NCBI RefSeq assembly: GCF_015355785.1 | Contig: NZ_JADKYW010000006.1 | Location: 206,936 to 270,935 of the forward strand | Source: Arthrobacter gandavensis | GTDB taxonomy: Bacteria > Actinomycetota > Actinomycetes > Actinomycetales > Micrococcaceae | DNA length: 64,000 nucleotides | Direction of reading: 5' to 3' | Shown: positions 26,102 through 36,400 of the stretch, piece after piece | How the letters are laid out: every line of letters begins with the position of its first letter | Position numbering within the stretch: position 1 is the first letter of the stretch | Program-made: the position numbers and the translations under genes | The notes under the pieces: model-generated | Told to the model about the DNA's origin: nothing | The model's database searches: none | Seen by the model: only the letters and a program-made list of their open reading frames with translations

Positions 26102-26485
26102 ATGGCAACAGACACCACCCCCCAGACCCCCCGCCCGGACTCCGCACTGGACCCTGCCGTGGCTGCCACGCTCAAGCGCGACGACGCGGGGCTGGTTGCA
26201 GCGGTCATCCAGCAGCATGACACCGGTGAGGTGCTGATGCTCGGCTGGATGGACGACGAAGCCCTGCGCCGCACGCTGACCAGCGGGCGGGTGACCTTCT
26301 GGTCCCGCTCCCGGCAGGAGTACTGGCGCAAGGGGGACACCTCCGGCCACGTGCAGTACGTGAAGTCCGTGGCAGTGGACTGCGACGGCGACGCTCTGCT
26401 GGTGCGCGTGGACCAGGTGGGCGCAGCCTGCCACACCGGCACCAGGACCTGCTTCGAAGGCCGCGGCCTTCCGGTCTCCGCCTAA
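26102..26485 (+). CDS. hisI: Phosphoribosyl-AMP cyclohydrolase
   Basis: A 127-residue zinc enzyme for the third step of histidine synthesis. It shows [36 protein letters not shown] and the metal segment [14 protein letters not shown] followed by [11 protein letters not shown], which carries the conserved His and Cys. It lacks a HisE domain, matching the separate hisE gene upstream. It sits at the head of the trp cluster, 29 bases before trpE, a histidine gene in a tryptophan operon as in other actinobacteria. Confidence 0.96.
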   Translation: MATDTTPQTPRPDSALDPAVAATLKRDDAGLVAAVIQQHDTGEVLMLGWMDDEALRRTLTSGRVTFWSRSRQEYWRKGDTSGHVQYVKSVAVDCDGDALLVRVDQVGAACHTGTRTCFEGRGLPVSA

Positions 26486-26514
26486 ACCTCCCTTCCAAAC
26501 CGAAAGCCCAATAC

Positions 26515-28095
26515 ATGCAGGATCTAGGTGTTATCTCTCCCTCCCTGGAGGAATTCAGGGCGCTGGCCGCTGACCGGCGCGTGGTTCCGGTCCGACTGAA
26601 GGTGCTGGCTGACGCCCACACCCCAATCGGCATCTACCGGAAACTCACCGGCGGTGAACCCGGCACCTTCCTCATGGAGTCCGCTGCGTCCGGCGGCGTC
26701 TGGTCCCGCTACTCCTTCATTGGCGCCCGTTCCCGCGCCACCCTGACTACCCGCGACGGCGCAGCCGTCTGGCTCGGCGAGCCGCCCGCGGGCGTGCCCA
26801 CCGAGGGCAACCCGGTGGAAGCCATGGCCGCTACGCTGCAGCTGCTGGCCACCGACCGTTTCGAGGGCCTGCCGCCCTTCACCTCCGGCCTGGTCGGTTT
26901 TGTGGGCTGGGAATCGGTGCGGCACTGGGAGAAGCTGACCTCCCCGCCGGTGGATGACCTGGACCTGCCGGAGATCGCCATGAATCTGGTCTCGGACATG
27001 GCCATCCATGACAACTCGGACGGCACCGTACTGCTGGTGGCAAACGCCATCAATTTCGACGGCTCCGACGAGCGCGTGGACGATGCCTGGCAGGATGCGG
27101 TGGCACGGCTGCACAGCATGCTGGACCGCCTGGCAGCCCAGTCGCCCCAGGCCGTCACGGTACTCGACGGCGGCACGGTGGACATCAGCGCTTTGACCGC
27201 CGGCGTCAAGGAATCCTGGCCCAAGCCCGAGTACCTGCAGGCGGTTGAACGCGGCAAGGAAGCCATTGTGGACGGGGAAGTGTTCCAGGTAGTCATCTCC
27301 CGCCGGTTCGAACTGGACTGCCGGGCCGAGGCACTGGATGTGTACCGGGTGCTGCGCAACACCAACCCCAGCCCGTACATGTACCTGTTCAACTTCGAGG
27401 ACGCCCGGGGCAACCCGTTCGCCGTCGTTGGCTCCTCGCCTGAGGCACTGGTGACCGTGACGGGCAGCGAAGTCATCACGCACCCCATTGCCGGATCCCG
27501 GCCGCGCGGAAAAACGCAGGAGCTGGACCGCGCGCTGGCCGAGGAACTGCTGGCCGACGAGAAGGAACGGGCCGAGCACCTGATGCTCGTGGACCTGGCC
27601 CGCAACGACCTCTCCAAGGTCTGCCGCCCGGGCAGCGTGGACGTTACCCAGTTCATGGAAGTGGAGCGTTTCAGCCACATCATGCACCTGGTCTCCACGG
27701 TGGTCGGCGAGCTCTCGCCGCAGCACTCCGCTTATGATGTGCTCTCCGCAACCTTCCCGGCCGGCACCCTCTCCGGAGCGCCCAAGCCGCGTGCACTGCG
27801 CCTGCTGGACGAACTTGAACCCCACCGGCGCGGCATCTACGGCGGCGTGGTCGGCTACCTGGACTTCGCCGGGGACATGGACATGGCCATCGCCATCCGC
27901 TCCGCGCTGCTGCGCGACGGCAAGGCCTATGTCCAGGCCGGCGGCGGAATCGTCGCGGACTCGGACCTCGAGGCAGAGGCACAGGAAACGGTCAACAAGG
28001 CCGCGGCGCCGCTGCGCGCGGCGCTGATCGCCGGGGGACTGGAGCCGGTGACCCCTTCGGTCGCCAGGCAGATTTTCAACAGACAGGACAACTGA
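26515..28095 (+). CDS. trpE: Anthranilate synthase component I
   Basis: A 526-residue enzyme that converts chorismate and ammonia to anthranilate. The N-terminal regulatory part contains FLMESAASGGVWSRYSFIG, the region that binds tryptophan for feedback inhibition. The C-terminal chorismate-binding domain has HPIAGSRPRGKT, LMLVDLARNDLSKVCRPGSV, FSHIMHLVSTVVGEL, FPAGTLSGAPKPRA and VQAGGGIVADSD. The glutaminase partner (TrpG) is not in the window. No leader peptide or attenuator is visible in the 29 bases after hisI. The trp-associated membrane gene starts 1 base after the stop. Confidence 0.96.
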   Translation: MQDLGVISPSLEEFRALAADRRVVPVRLKVLADAHTPIGIYRKLTGGEPGTFLMESAASGGVWSRYSFIGARSRATLTTRDGAAVWLGEPPAGVPTEGNPVEAMAATLQLLATDRFEGLPPFTSGLVGFVGWESVRHWEKLTSPPVDDLDLPEIAMNLVSDMAIHDNSDGTVLLVANAINFDGSDERVDDAWQDAVARLHSMLDRLAAQSPQAVTVLDGGTVDISALTAGVKESWPKPEYLQAVERGKEAIVDGEVFQVVISRRFELDCRAEALDVYRVLRNTNPSPYMYLFNFEDARGNPFAVVGSSPEALVTVTGSEVITHPIAGSRPRGKTQELDRALAEELLADEKERAEHLMLVDLARNDLSKVCRPGSVDVTQFMEVERFSHIMHLVSTVVGELSPQHSAYDVLSATFPAGTLSGAPKPRALRLLDELEPHRRGIYGGVVGYLDFAGDMDMAIAIRSALLRDGKAYVQAGGGIVADSDLEAEAQETVNKAAAPLRAALIAGGLEPVTPSVARQIFNRQDN

Positions 28096-28096
28096 A

Positions 28097-28714
28097 GTGA
28101 GCACCAAACCGGCCGCCGCCCCGCGCTGGCGGCGCAAGTCCACGGTGGTTCTGGGAACTGTCCTGCTGGGCGCTGCCGCGTTCGGCACCACCACCCAGAC
28201 GTGGCTTGACGTCGTCCTCCCGCAGGCCGCCGTGGAAACCCCCAACATTGCCGTAAGCGGCAGCGATGCCGCCACCGCCGTGACGGCGTTCGCCGTCGTC
28301 GCACTGGCAGCAGCCCTGGCTGCCTCCATCGCCGGGAAGGTGGCCCGCTGGGTCATCGCCGCCGTGCTGCTGATTGCCGGCGCCGGGATCACCACGGCCA
28401 GCGCTGCGGTGATCGCGGACCCGGCCCAGGGAGCTGCCGGTGCCGTGGGCAAGGCAATTGGCGTGAGCAACAGTGCGGGGGCGGATATCACGATCACCGC
28501 CATGCCGTACCTTGCCGCAGCAGCCGGCGTGCTGATCGCCCTGGCCGCGGTGTGGCTGGCCGCTGCCTCCAGGACCTGGGCCGTCTCCCGCCGCTACGCG
28601 GCCCAGCCGGCCACCGGCGCCGCCGTGAAGGAGAAGTCCACGCAGCCGCCGATCGACGAAATCGACAGCTGGGACCGCCTGTCAAAGGGCGAAGACCCCA
28701 CCAACTTCCGCTAG
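28097..28714 (+). CDS. Trp biosynthesis-associated membrane protein
   Basis: A 205-residue protein with four hydrophobic helices (TVVLGTVLLGAAAFGTTTQ, AVTAFAVVALAAALAASIAG, WVIAAVLLIAGAGITTASAAV, AMPYLAAAAGVLIALAAVWLA) and a charged tail. Its position between trpE and trpC and its start RRKSTVVLGTVLLG match the TIGR02234-type protein found in actinobacterial trp operons. The function is unknown; transport of a Trp-pathway compound is sometimes suggested without proof. The GTG start lies 1 base after trpE. Confidence 0.87.
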   Translation: MSTKPAAAPRWRRKSTVVLGTVLLGAAAFGTTTQTWLDVVLPQAAVETPNIAVSGSDAATAVTAFAVVALAAALAASIAGKVARWVIAAVLLIAGAGITTASAAVIADPAQGAAGAVGKAIGVSNSAGADITITAMPYLAAAAGVLIALAAVWLAAASRTWAVSRRYAAQPATGAAVKEKSTQPPIDEIDSWDRLSKGEDPTNFR

Positions 28715-28759
28715 GCGGAGCCTGGGCCGGGGACCGCCCGGCGCAACAAGTACGAGAGT

Positions 28760-28780
28760 TTCTGCCAGCTAATGGCAGAA
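28760..28780. promoter_or_regulatory. Perfect palindrome upstream of the HGxxPAAW gene
   Basis: TTCTGCCA-GCTAA-TGGCAGAA, an 8-bp inverted repeat with a 5-base centre, in the 99-base gap inside the trp cluster. A CAGAAT sequence at its right edge (28776-28781) could be a -10 element, so it may be an operator over an internal promoter. The lack of a T run argues against a terminator. Confidence 0.5.
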
Positions 28781-28813
28781 TGGATGCCAGACCCGTTTAC
28801 GAGGAGATTCACC

Positions 28814-29104
28814 ATGAGCACAAACGCCGTTGAGCAGCAGGACACCAAGCCCGAGAACGACGCCGAGGTACACGCCAGCATCCATGACGAGACCATCGGC
28901 CACGGCAACACTCCGGCCGCGTGGACCTGCGTGCTGATCATGATGGCCGGTGCCCTGGTCTCCAGCATCGGCTTCGTCATCGCCAGCTGGCTCTGGTTCG
29001 GCCTGGGCCTCGGCGTCATGGTGGTTGGCCTGATCGCGGGCTTCATCATGCGCAAGGCCGGTTACGGCGTCGGCGGCTCGAAGCTGAAGAACAGCGGACA
29101 CTAA
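28814..29104 (+). CDS. HGxxPAAW-motif small membrane protein
   Basis: A 96-residue protein. An acidic N terminus leads to GHGNTPAAW at about residues 35-43, the motif that names this actinobacterial family, followed by two hydrophobic helices (VLIMMAGALVSSIGFVIASW, FGLGLGVMVVGLIAGFIM) and a basic, glycine-rich end. It is probably a two-helix inner-membrane protein. Function is unknown, but it is repeatedly found between the trp membrane protein and trpC. The ATG at 28814 has GAGGAG before it. trpC begins immediately after its stop. Confidence 0.85.
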   Translation: MSTNAVEQQDTKPENDAEVHASIHDETIGHGNTPAAWTCVLIMMAGALVSSIGFVIASWLWFGLGLGVMVVGLIAGFIMRKAGYGVGGSKLKNSGH

Positions 29105-29938
29105 GTGTCCGTTCTCGACGACATCATTGCCGGTGTCCGCGAGGACATGGCACAGCGGCAGCGTCAGACGCCGCTGGATAAGGTGCAGGAGCGCGCCGCC
29201 CAGGCCGCTCCCGCCCTTGACGCCTACGCTGCCCTCGGCGGCAATGAAAGCCCCCGCACCGCACTGCGGGTGATCTCCGAGGTCAAGCGGTCCAGTCCTT
29301 CCAAAGGGGCGCTGGCGGACATCGCGGACCCCGCAGACCTGGCGAAGCGCTACGAGCAGGGCGGCGCGTCGGTCGTCAGCGTCCTCACCGAGGCCCGCCG
29401 CTTCAAGGGTTCCCTCGCGGACCTCGACGCCGTCCGCGCTGCAGTCAGCATTCCGGTGCTGCGCAAGGACTTCACAGTCGACCCCTACCAGATCTGGGAA
29501 GCACGGGCGCACGGAGCGGATCTGGTGCTGCTCATCGTGGCGGCACTGGACGATACTGACCTGCGCTCGTTCCTCGACCTGACCCATGAACTGGGCATGA
29601 ACGCCCTGGTTGAGGCGCACACCGCCGAGGAAATCCAGCGCGCCGCAGCAGCCGGAGCACGGATCATCGGCGTGAATGTCCGCAACCTGAAAACCCTGGA
29701 CGTGGACCGTTCCGTCTTCGCCGCGCTTTCCGAATCCATCCCCGCCGGTGCGGTAGTGGTGGCGGAATCCGGTGTCCGGAACGCGGCCGACGTCGCGCAT
29801 TACGCAGCCCACGGCGCAAACGCGGTACTCGTGGGCGAAGCGCTCGTGAAACACAATGACCCCGCAGCTACCATCGCGGAGTTCATGGACACCGGAGCCG
29901 GGGCCATCGCCGACCGGCTGCAGGCCAGCGGACGCTGA
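29105..29938 (+). CDS. trpC: Indole-3-glycerol phosphate synthase
   Basis: A 277-residue TIM-barrel enzyme that closes the indole ring from CdRP. Motifs: ISEVKRSSPSKGAL with the catalytic Lys and the phosphate-gripping Ser-Pro-Ser, VLTEARRFKGSLADL, PVLRKDFTVDPYQIWEA with Lys, EAHTAEEIQRA, VNVRNLKTLDVD and VAESGVRN. It is monofunctional, without the TrpF domain. The GTG start directly abuts the previous stop (TAAGTG). trpB follows after 73 bases, a gap with one short GC hairpin but no clear signal. Confidence 0.96.
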   Translation: MSVLDDIIAGVREDMAQRQRQTPLDKVQERAAQAAPALDAYAALGGNESPRTALRVISEVKRSSPSKGALADIADPADLAKRYEQGGASVVSVLTEARRFKGSLADLDAVRAAVSIPVLRKDFTVDPYQIWEARAHGADLVLLIVAALDDTDLRSFLDLTHELGMNALVEAHTAEEIQRAAAAGARIIGVNVRNLKTLDVDRSVFAALSESIPAGAVVVAESGVRNAADVAHYAAHGANAVLVGEALVKHNDPAATIAEFMDTGAGAIADRLQASGR

Positions 29939-30011
29939 GGATTCACTTTCGACAAACCTTCCGTGGACCGCCCCTGGCGGACACGGATAAGAGCAGGACA
30001 GGACAGGCTCC

Positions 30012-31372
<1,361 letters not shown>

Positions 31373-31376
<4 letters not shown>

Positions 31377-32173
31377 GCGTCTCGACCGCCAGCAAATCCG
31401 CGGCCGCCATCGACCGGGCCCGGGCCGACGGCCGCGCAGCCCTGGTGGGGTACCTGCCGGCCGGATTCCCGTCCGTCCCGGAAACCATCGCTGCCGGAAT
31501 CGAACTGGCACGCGGGGGTGCGGACCTCATCGAAATCGGCATTCCCTACTCGGATCCGGTCATGGACGGTTCAGTCATCCAGGCGGCCACGAGCCAGGCC
31601 CTCGAAAGCGGCTTCCGGGTCCAGGACGTGTTCGACGTCGTCGCCGGCATCACCGCCGAGACCGACGCAGCCGTGCTGGTCATGACCTACTGGAACCCCG
31701 TCATGCGCATGGGCGTGGCCGAGTTCTCCCGCCGACTGGCCGAAGCAGGGGGAGCCGGGCTGATTACACCGGACCTGATTCCGGACGAAGCCGGCGAATG
31801 GATCGCTGCATCGGACAAGTACGGACTGGACCGGGTTTTCCTGGTTGCACCGTCCTCCACCACTGACCGCATGAAGTCCACGGTTGAAGCCAGCCGCGGA
31901 TTCGTCTACGCCGTTTCGATCATGGGCGTCACGGGCACCCGCAACCAGGTGTCCGACGCCGCCGAAGGGGTTGTCAGCGCCGCCCGCGCCGCCGGTGCCG
32001 AACGCGTCTGCGTAGGCCTCGGCGTGTCCACCTCCGGGCACGTCCGCGAGATCGGTTCCTACGCCGACGGCGTCATCGTCGGTACCGCGCTGGTCGCCGC
32101 CCTTCGCGACGGCGGAGCTGCAGCCGTCGGTGAGCTAACCCGCGAACTCAGTACCGGAACACGAAAGAACTGA
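31373..32173 (+). CDS. trpA: Tryptophan synthase alpha subunit
   Basis: A 266-residue TIM-barrel subunit that cleaves indole-3-glycerol phosphate and channels indole to TrpB. Conserved sites: [30 protein letters not shown] with catalytic Glu and Asp, [25 protein letters not shown] and [15 protein letters not shown]. The GTG start overlaps trpB by 4 bases and AAGGAG lies in the trpB end. lgt starts 2 bases after the stop, so it belongs to the same transcript. Confidence 0.96.
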
Positions 32174-32175
32174 CA

Positions 32176-33060
32176 ATGCCGATGTCCCTGGCGGTCCCGG
32201 CCGCGATCCCCAGTCCGCCCGCCGAGTTCAGCAGCTTCTCGCTGGGCCCGCTGACCGTCCACGCGTACGCGCTGTGCATCCTGGCCGGGATTATCCTGGC
32301 CCTGTGGATGACATCCGTCCGCTGGAAGCGGCGCGGACTGCCGCCGGACTCCGTCTGGGACATCGCCATCTGGGCCATACCGTTCGGCATCATCGGCGGA
32401 CGGCTCTACCACGTTATCTCCTCACCGGACGCGTACTTCGGTCCCAACGGAAACCTGGCCCTGATTCCGCAGATCTGGCTGGGCGGCCTGGGCATCTGGG
32501 GCGCCATCGCGCTTGGAGCTGTGGGCGCCTGGATTGGCTGCCGCCGGGCGGGCATCAAGCTCTCCGCCTTCGCGGACGTCGCCGCTCCGGGGGTGCTGCT
32601 GGCGCAAGCCGTGGGACGCTGGGGCAACTGGTTTAATCAGGAACTTTTCGGCGGACCCACCGACGCACCCTGGGGCCTTGAGATTGATCCCAACAACACG
32701 AACTTCCCTGACGGAACGGCTCCTGGGACCCTGTTCCATCCCACGTTCCTCTACGAGTCGCTGTGGAACCTTGCCGGCGTCGCCTTGCTGCTGGTGCTGG
32801 ACCGCCGCTTCAGGCTGCGCGGCGGACGCCTGTTCTGGCTGTATGCCGCCTTCTACACTTCCGGGCGCGTCTGGATCGAAATGCTGCGCATCGACGACGC
32901 GGAAATGGTCACCATCCTGGGCCTCACGCAGCGCCTGAACGTTTGGACTTCCATCCTGATCTTCCTGGCGTCGATCGGCATGTTCATCTACCTCAGCGTG
33001 CGGGCGCGCAAGCAGCCGGAACCGTCGCTGCTGCTGCCCGGACACCCCTGCCGGCAGTGA
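32176..33060 (+). CDS. lgt: Prolipoprotein diacylglyceryl transferase
   Basis: A 294-residue polytopic membrane enzyme that transfers diacylglycerol from phosphatidylglycerol to the lipobox cysteine of prolipoproteins. The family signature is GRWGNWFNQELFGGPT, and IPFGIIGGRLYHVISSPD carries the conserved Arg and the essential Tyr-His pair. About seven hydrophobic helices are visible. It follows trpA by 2 bases, the usual actinobacterial trp-lgt linkage, though its role is unrelated to tryptophan. ModA at 61 kb is one likely substrate, having an LSGC lipobox. Confidence 0.96.
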   Translation: MPMSLAVPAAIPSPPAEFSSFSLGPLTVHAYALCILAGIILALWMTSVRWKRRGLPPDSVWDIAIWAIPFGIIGGRLYHVISSPDAYFGPNGNLALIPQIWLGGLGIWGAIALGAVGAWIGCRRAGIKLSAFADVAAPGVLLAQAVGRWGNWFNQELFGGPTDAPWGLEIDPNNTNFPDGTAPGTLFHPTFLYESLWNLAGVALLLVLDRRFRLRGGRLFWLYAAFYTSGRVWIEMLRIDDAEMVTILGLTQRLNVWTSILIFLASIGMFIYLSVRARKQPEPSLLLPGHPCRQ

Positions 33061-33120
33061 AACCGCTGGCCGCAGTAACAATTCACAGCTTGATAACAAG
33101 AGCGAAACAGATTCTGCGAA

Positions 33121-33138
33121 TGTGAACTCCGGATCACA
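33121..33138. promoter_or_regulatory. Inverted repeat at the likely gltB promoter
   Basis: TGTGA-N8-TCACA overlaps the expected -35 region upstream of the extended -10 at 33154. The half sites look Crp-like, but the spacing is 8 rather than the 6 of a classical CRP/GlxR site, so the factor is uncertain. Confidence 0.35.
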
Positions 33139-33153
33139 AACGGATGACACGCG

Positions 33154-33162
33154 TGCTACTCT
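33154..33162 (+). promoter_or_regulatory. Extended -10 promoter element for gltBD
   Basis: TGCTACTCT fits an extended -10 (TGn followed by TAnnnT). No good -35 hexamer is visible, which an extended -10 can tolerate. It would start a transcript near 33169, with about 314 bases of leader before the gltB ATG. Confidence 0.45.
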
Positions 33163-33168
33163 CGCAGA

Positions 33169-33482
33169 GACAAAAAACGAGGCTGCCAAGCCTCAGCGGC
33201 CCGGGGATTCGGGCCCAGCCACGTAGGACCGTTCAGCGCGGGTTACCTCCCGCCGCCGGTCCGGATGCCACACCGCGGTGGCGGCTAGCGGTAACCGTGC
33301 CGGGGACAACCCCGGCAGGACACCGGAAGGTTCCTTCGATTGTGAGCCGGCCCCATCCCAGCATGCAGGGCTTTCACATCTGAACGACCGTAAAATCATC
33401 GAACACACCGGTTGGTAGATGCCGCCGGCGTGGGGCCAACGTCGTCCCCTCCCAACGCTCAACAGGGGGAAGGACTTACCCT
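33169..33482 (+). promoter_or_regulatory. Long structured 5' leader of gltBD (candidate regulatory RNA)
   Basis: The 422 bases between lgt and gltB contain no supported gene. The part after the likely promoter holds a series of hairpins: GAGGCT/AGCCTC with loop GCCA (33179-33194), GGCCCG/CGGGCC (33198-33215), GCGGG/CCCGC (33238-33253) enclosed by GGACCG/CGGTCC (33226-33262), GCCAC/GTGGC (33267-33282) and GCCGGGG/CCCCGGC with loop ACAA (33299-33316). GGTTACC (33241-33247) can also pair with GGTAACC (33290-33296), excluding the third hairpin. It ends in a strong ribosome-binding site, GGGGGAAGGA. I could not match it to an RNA family I know. A regulatory function is inferred from structure and position. 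Confidence 0.45.
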
Positions 33483-36400
33483 ATGACTGACGCAATGTCC
33501 CCGCAGGCCGCCCCGGTGGTGTCTCCGTTCCAGCGGTTCGCGGCCTACCCGGCAGATTCGGGCCTCTACCGCGCCGAGAACGAGAAGGACGCGTGCGGCC
33601 TGGCTGTCATCGCCACGCTGCGCGGCGAGCCAGGACACGACATCGTGGACGCGGCGCTGACCGCCCTGCGCAACCTTGAGCACCGCGGCGCGGTAGGCGC
33701 TGACGAAGGCACCGGCGACGGAGCCGGCATCCTGACCCAGGTCCCCGATGAGTTCTTCCGTGCCGTTGCCGGCTTTGAGCTTCCCGCGCCCGGCGGCTAC
33801 GCCGTCGGCACCGCCTTCCTGCCCACTGAGGAACGCGAGCAGGAAACCGCCCGGGCAGGCGTCGAGGCAATCGCGGAGTCCGAAGGACTGAAGGTCCTCG
33901 GCTGGCGTGAAGTGCCCGTGGCAGCTGACCTGGTGGGCGCCATGTCCCGGGCCTGCATGCCGTACTTCGGTCAGGTATTCCTTGCCCCGGAAGAAGACGG
34001 CTGCCCAGATCTCGACGCCCGCGCCTTCCGCGTTCGGAAGCGGTCCCAGAACAAGTTCGGCGTGTACTTCCCGTCCCTGTCCTCGAAGACCATGGTTTAC
34101 AAAGGCATGGTTACCACCGCGCAGCTGGAGCCGTTCTTCCCGGATCTTTCCGATCCGCGGTTCAAGACCAAGCTCGGAATTGTGCACTCGCGCTTCTCCA
34201 CCAACACTTTCCCGTCCTGGCCGCTGGCCCAGCCGTTCCGCACCATTGCCCACAACGGCGAGATCAATACGGTCAAGGGCAACCGCAACTGGATGCGGGC
34301 CCGCCAGTCCCAGCTCAAGAGCCCGCTGCTGGGGGATACTCCCGAGGAGCTCTTCCCCATCTGCACCCCGGGCGCCTCGGATTCGGCGTCCTTTGACGAG
34401 GTTGCCGAGCTGCTGATGCTTTCCGGGCGTCCCATCACCCATGCGGTGATGATGATGATCCCGGAAGCGTGGGAAAACCACGCGACGATGGATCCCGCAC
34501 GCCGTGCCTTCTACCAGTACCACTCCATGCTCATGGAGCCGTGGGACGGACCGGCGGCTGTTTCCTTCACCGACGGAGACCAGGTGGGCGCCGTACTGGA
34601 CCGCAACGGCCTGCGTCCGGCTCGGTACTGGATCACCGAGGACGGCCTGGTGGTCCTGGCCTCCGAGGTTGGCGTGGTGGACATCGATCCGGCCAAGGTG
34701 GTCCGCAAGGGACGCGTCTCTCCGGGCAAGATGTTCCTGGTGGATACCGCCCAGGGCCGGCTGGTTGAGGACTCGGAGATCAAGGCCGAGATCGCCGCCG
34801 CAAACCCCTGGGCCGAATGGGTCCGGGAGAACCAGGTGTCCCTGGAAGATCTGCCCGAGCGTGAGCATGTGCTGCACACCAAGGCTTCCATCAACCGCCG
34901 GCAGCGCACCTTCGGCTACACCCAGGAAGAACTGCGCATCCTGCTCGGCCCGATGGCACGCAGCGGTGCCGAGCCCCTCGGCGCCATGGGGTCGGACACT
35001 CCCATCGCGGTGCTGTCCCAGCGTCCCCGGCTCCTCTTCGACTACTTTGTGCAGTCCTTCGCGCAGGTCACCAACCCGCCGCTGGATGCCATCCGCGAAG
35101 AACTCGTGACCTCCCTGCAGAGCTCCATCGGCCCGAACGGCAACCTCCTGGCACCGGGCCAGGTGAAGACCCACCAGATCGCGCTGAAGTTCCCCGTGAT
35201 CAATAATGACGAGCTCGCCAAGATCGCCAACCTCAGGAACGAGGAAGGCGAGAAGGTTGCGCTGAAGGTCCGCGGCCTCTACCGGCCCGACGGCGGCGAA
35301 TCGGAACTGCGCGCACGCATCAGTGAGATCTGCGAAAAGGTTTCAGGTGCCGTGAACCGCGGGGTGCAGTACATTGTGCTCTCCGACCGCGACTCCAACG
35401 CCCAGTGGGCGCCGATCCCGTCCCTGCTGCTGCTCTCAGCCGTGCACCACCACCTGCTCAAGAGCGCCAACCGCACCAAGATCTCCCTGATCGTGGAGGC
35501 GGGCGACGTCCGCGAGGTGCACCACGTGGCGGTGCTGATCGGCTATGGGGCTTCCGCCGTGAACCCGTACCTGGCCATGGAAAGCTGCGAGGAACTGGTC
35601 CGCAACGGCGACATCACCGGCGTCACCCGCGAACAGGCGGTAGCCAACCTGATCAAGGGACTGGGCAAGGGCGTCCTGAAGATCATGTCCAAGATGGGCA
35701 TCTCAACTGTCGCTTCCTACTGTGGTGCGCAGACCTTCGAAGCCATCGGCCTGGGACAGGAACTGGTGGACGAGTTCTTCCACGGCACGCAGACCCAGCT
35801 CGGCGGCGTCGGCCTGGACGTGATCGCAGCGGAAGCTGCGGCACGCCACACCTCCGCCTACCCGGCGGACGAAATCGAAGAGCCGCACCGCAGCCTGGAG
35901 AACGGCGGCGAGTACCAGTGGCGCCGCGAAGGCCCGCCGCACCTGTTCAACCCGGAAACGGTCTTCCGCCTGCAGCACTCCACCCGTGAGCGCCGCTACG
36001 ACGTGTTCAAGGCGTACACCCGCGGAGTGGATGACCAGTCGAAGAACCTGATGACCCTGCGCGGGCTGCTGGACTTCCGCACCGGGGAACGCCCGGCCGT
36101 GCCGCTGGAGGAAGTGGAACCGGTCTCCTCGATCGTCAAACGCTTCTCCACAGGTGCCATGAGCTACGGCTCCATTTCCAAGGAAGCCCACGAAACCCTG
36201 GCCATCGCCATGAACCGGCTGGGGGCAAAGTCCAACACCGGTGAGGGCGGTGAAGACGTGGACCGCCTGCTCGATCCCGAACGCCGCTCCGCCATAAAGC
36301 AGGTGGCTTCCGGCCGCTTCGGCGTCACCAGCCTGTACCTGACCAATGCGGATGACCTGCAGATCAAGATGGCCCAGGGTGCCAAGCCCGGCGAAGGCGG

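Noticed and set aside
26524-28503. 659-codon open frame antisense to trpE and the trp membrane gene
   Set aside because: No homology visible; its composition is the complement of well-supported genes, and it crosses two of them.
33169-33482. T-box or c-di-AMP (ydaO) riboswitch before gltB
   Set aside because: The sequence has CACACCGCGGTGG but not the T-box block GGTGGNACCGCG, and it lacks the conserved GGGGTGAATCC-type blocks of the c-di-AMP element.
33459-35174. 571-codon open frame antisense to the start of gltB
   Set aside because: Shadow of the glutamine amidotransferase domain; no start signal and no family motifs.
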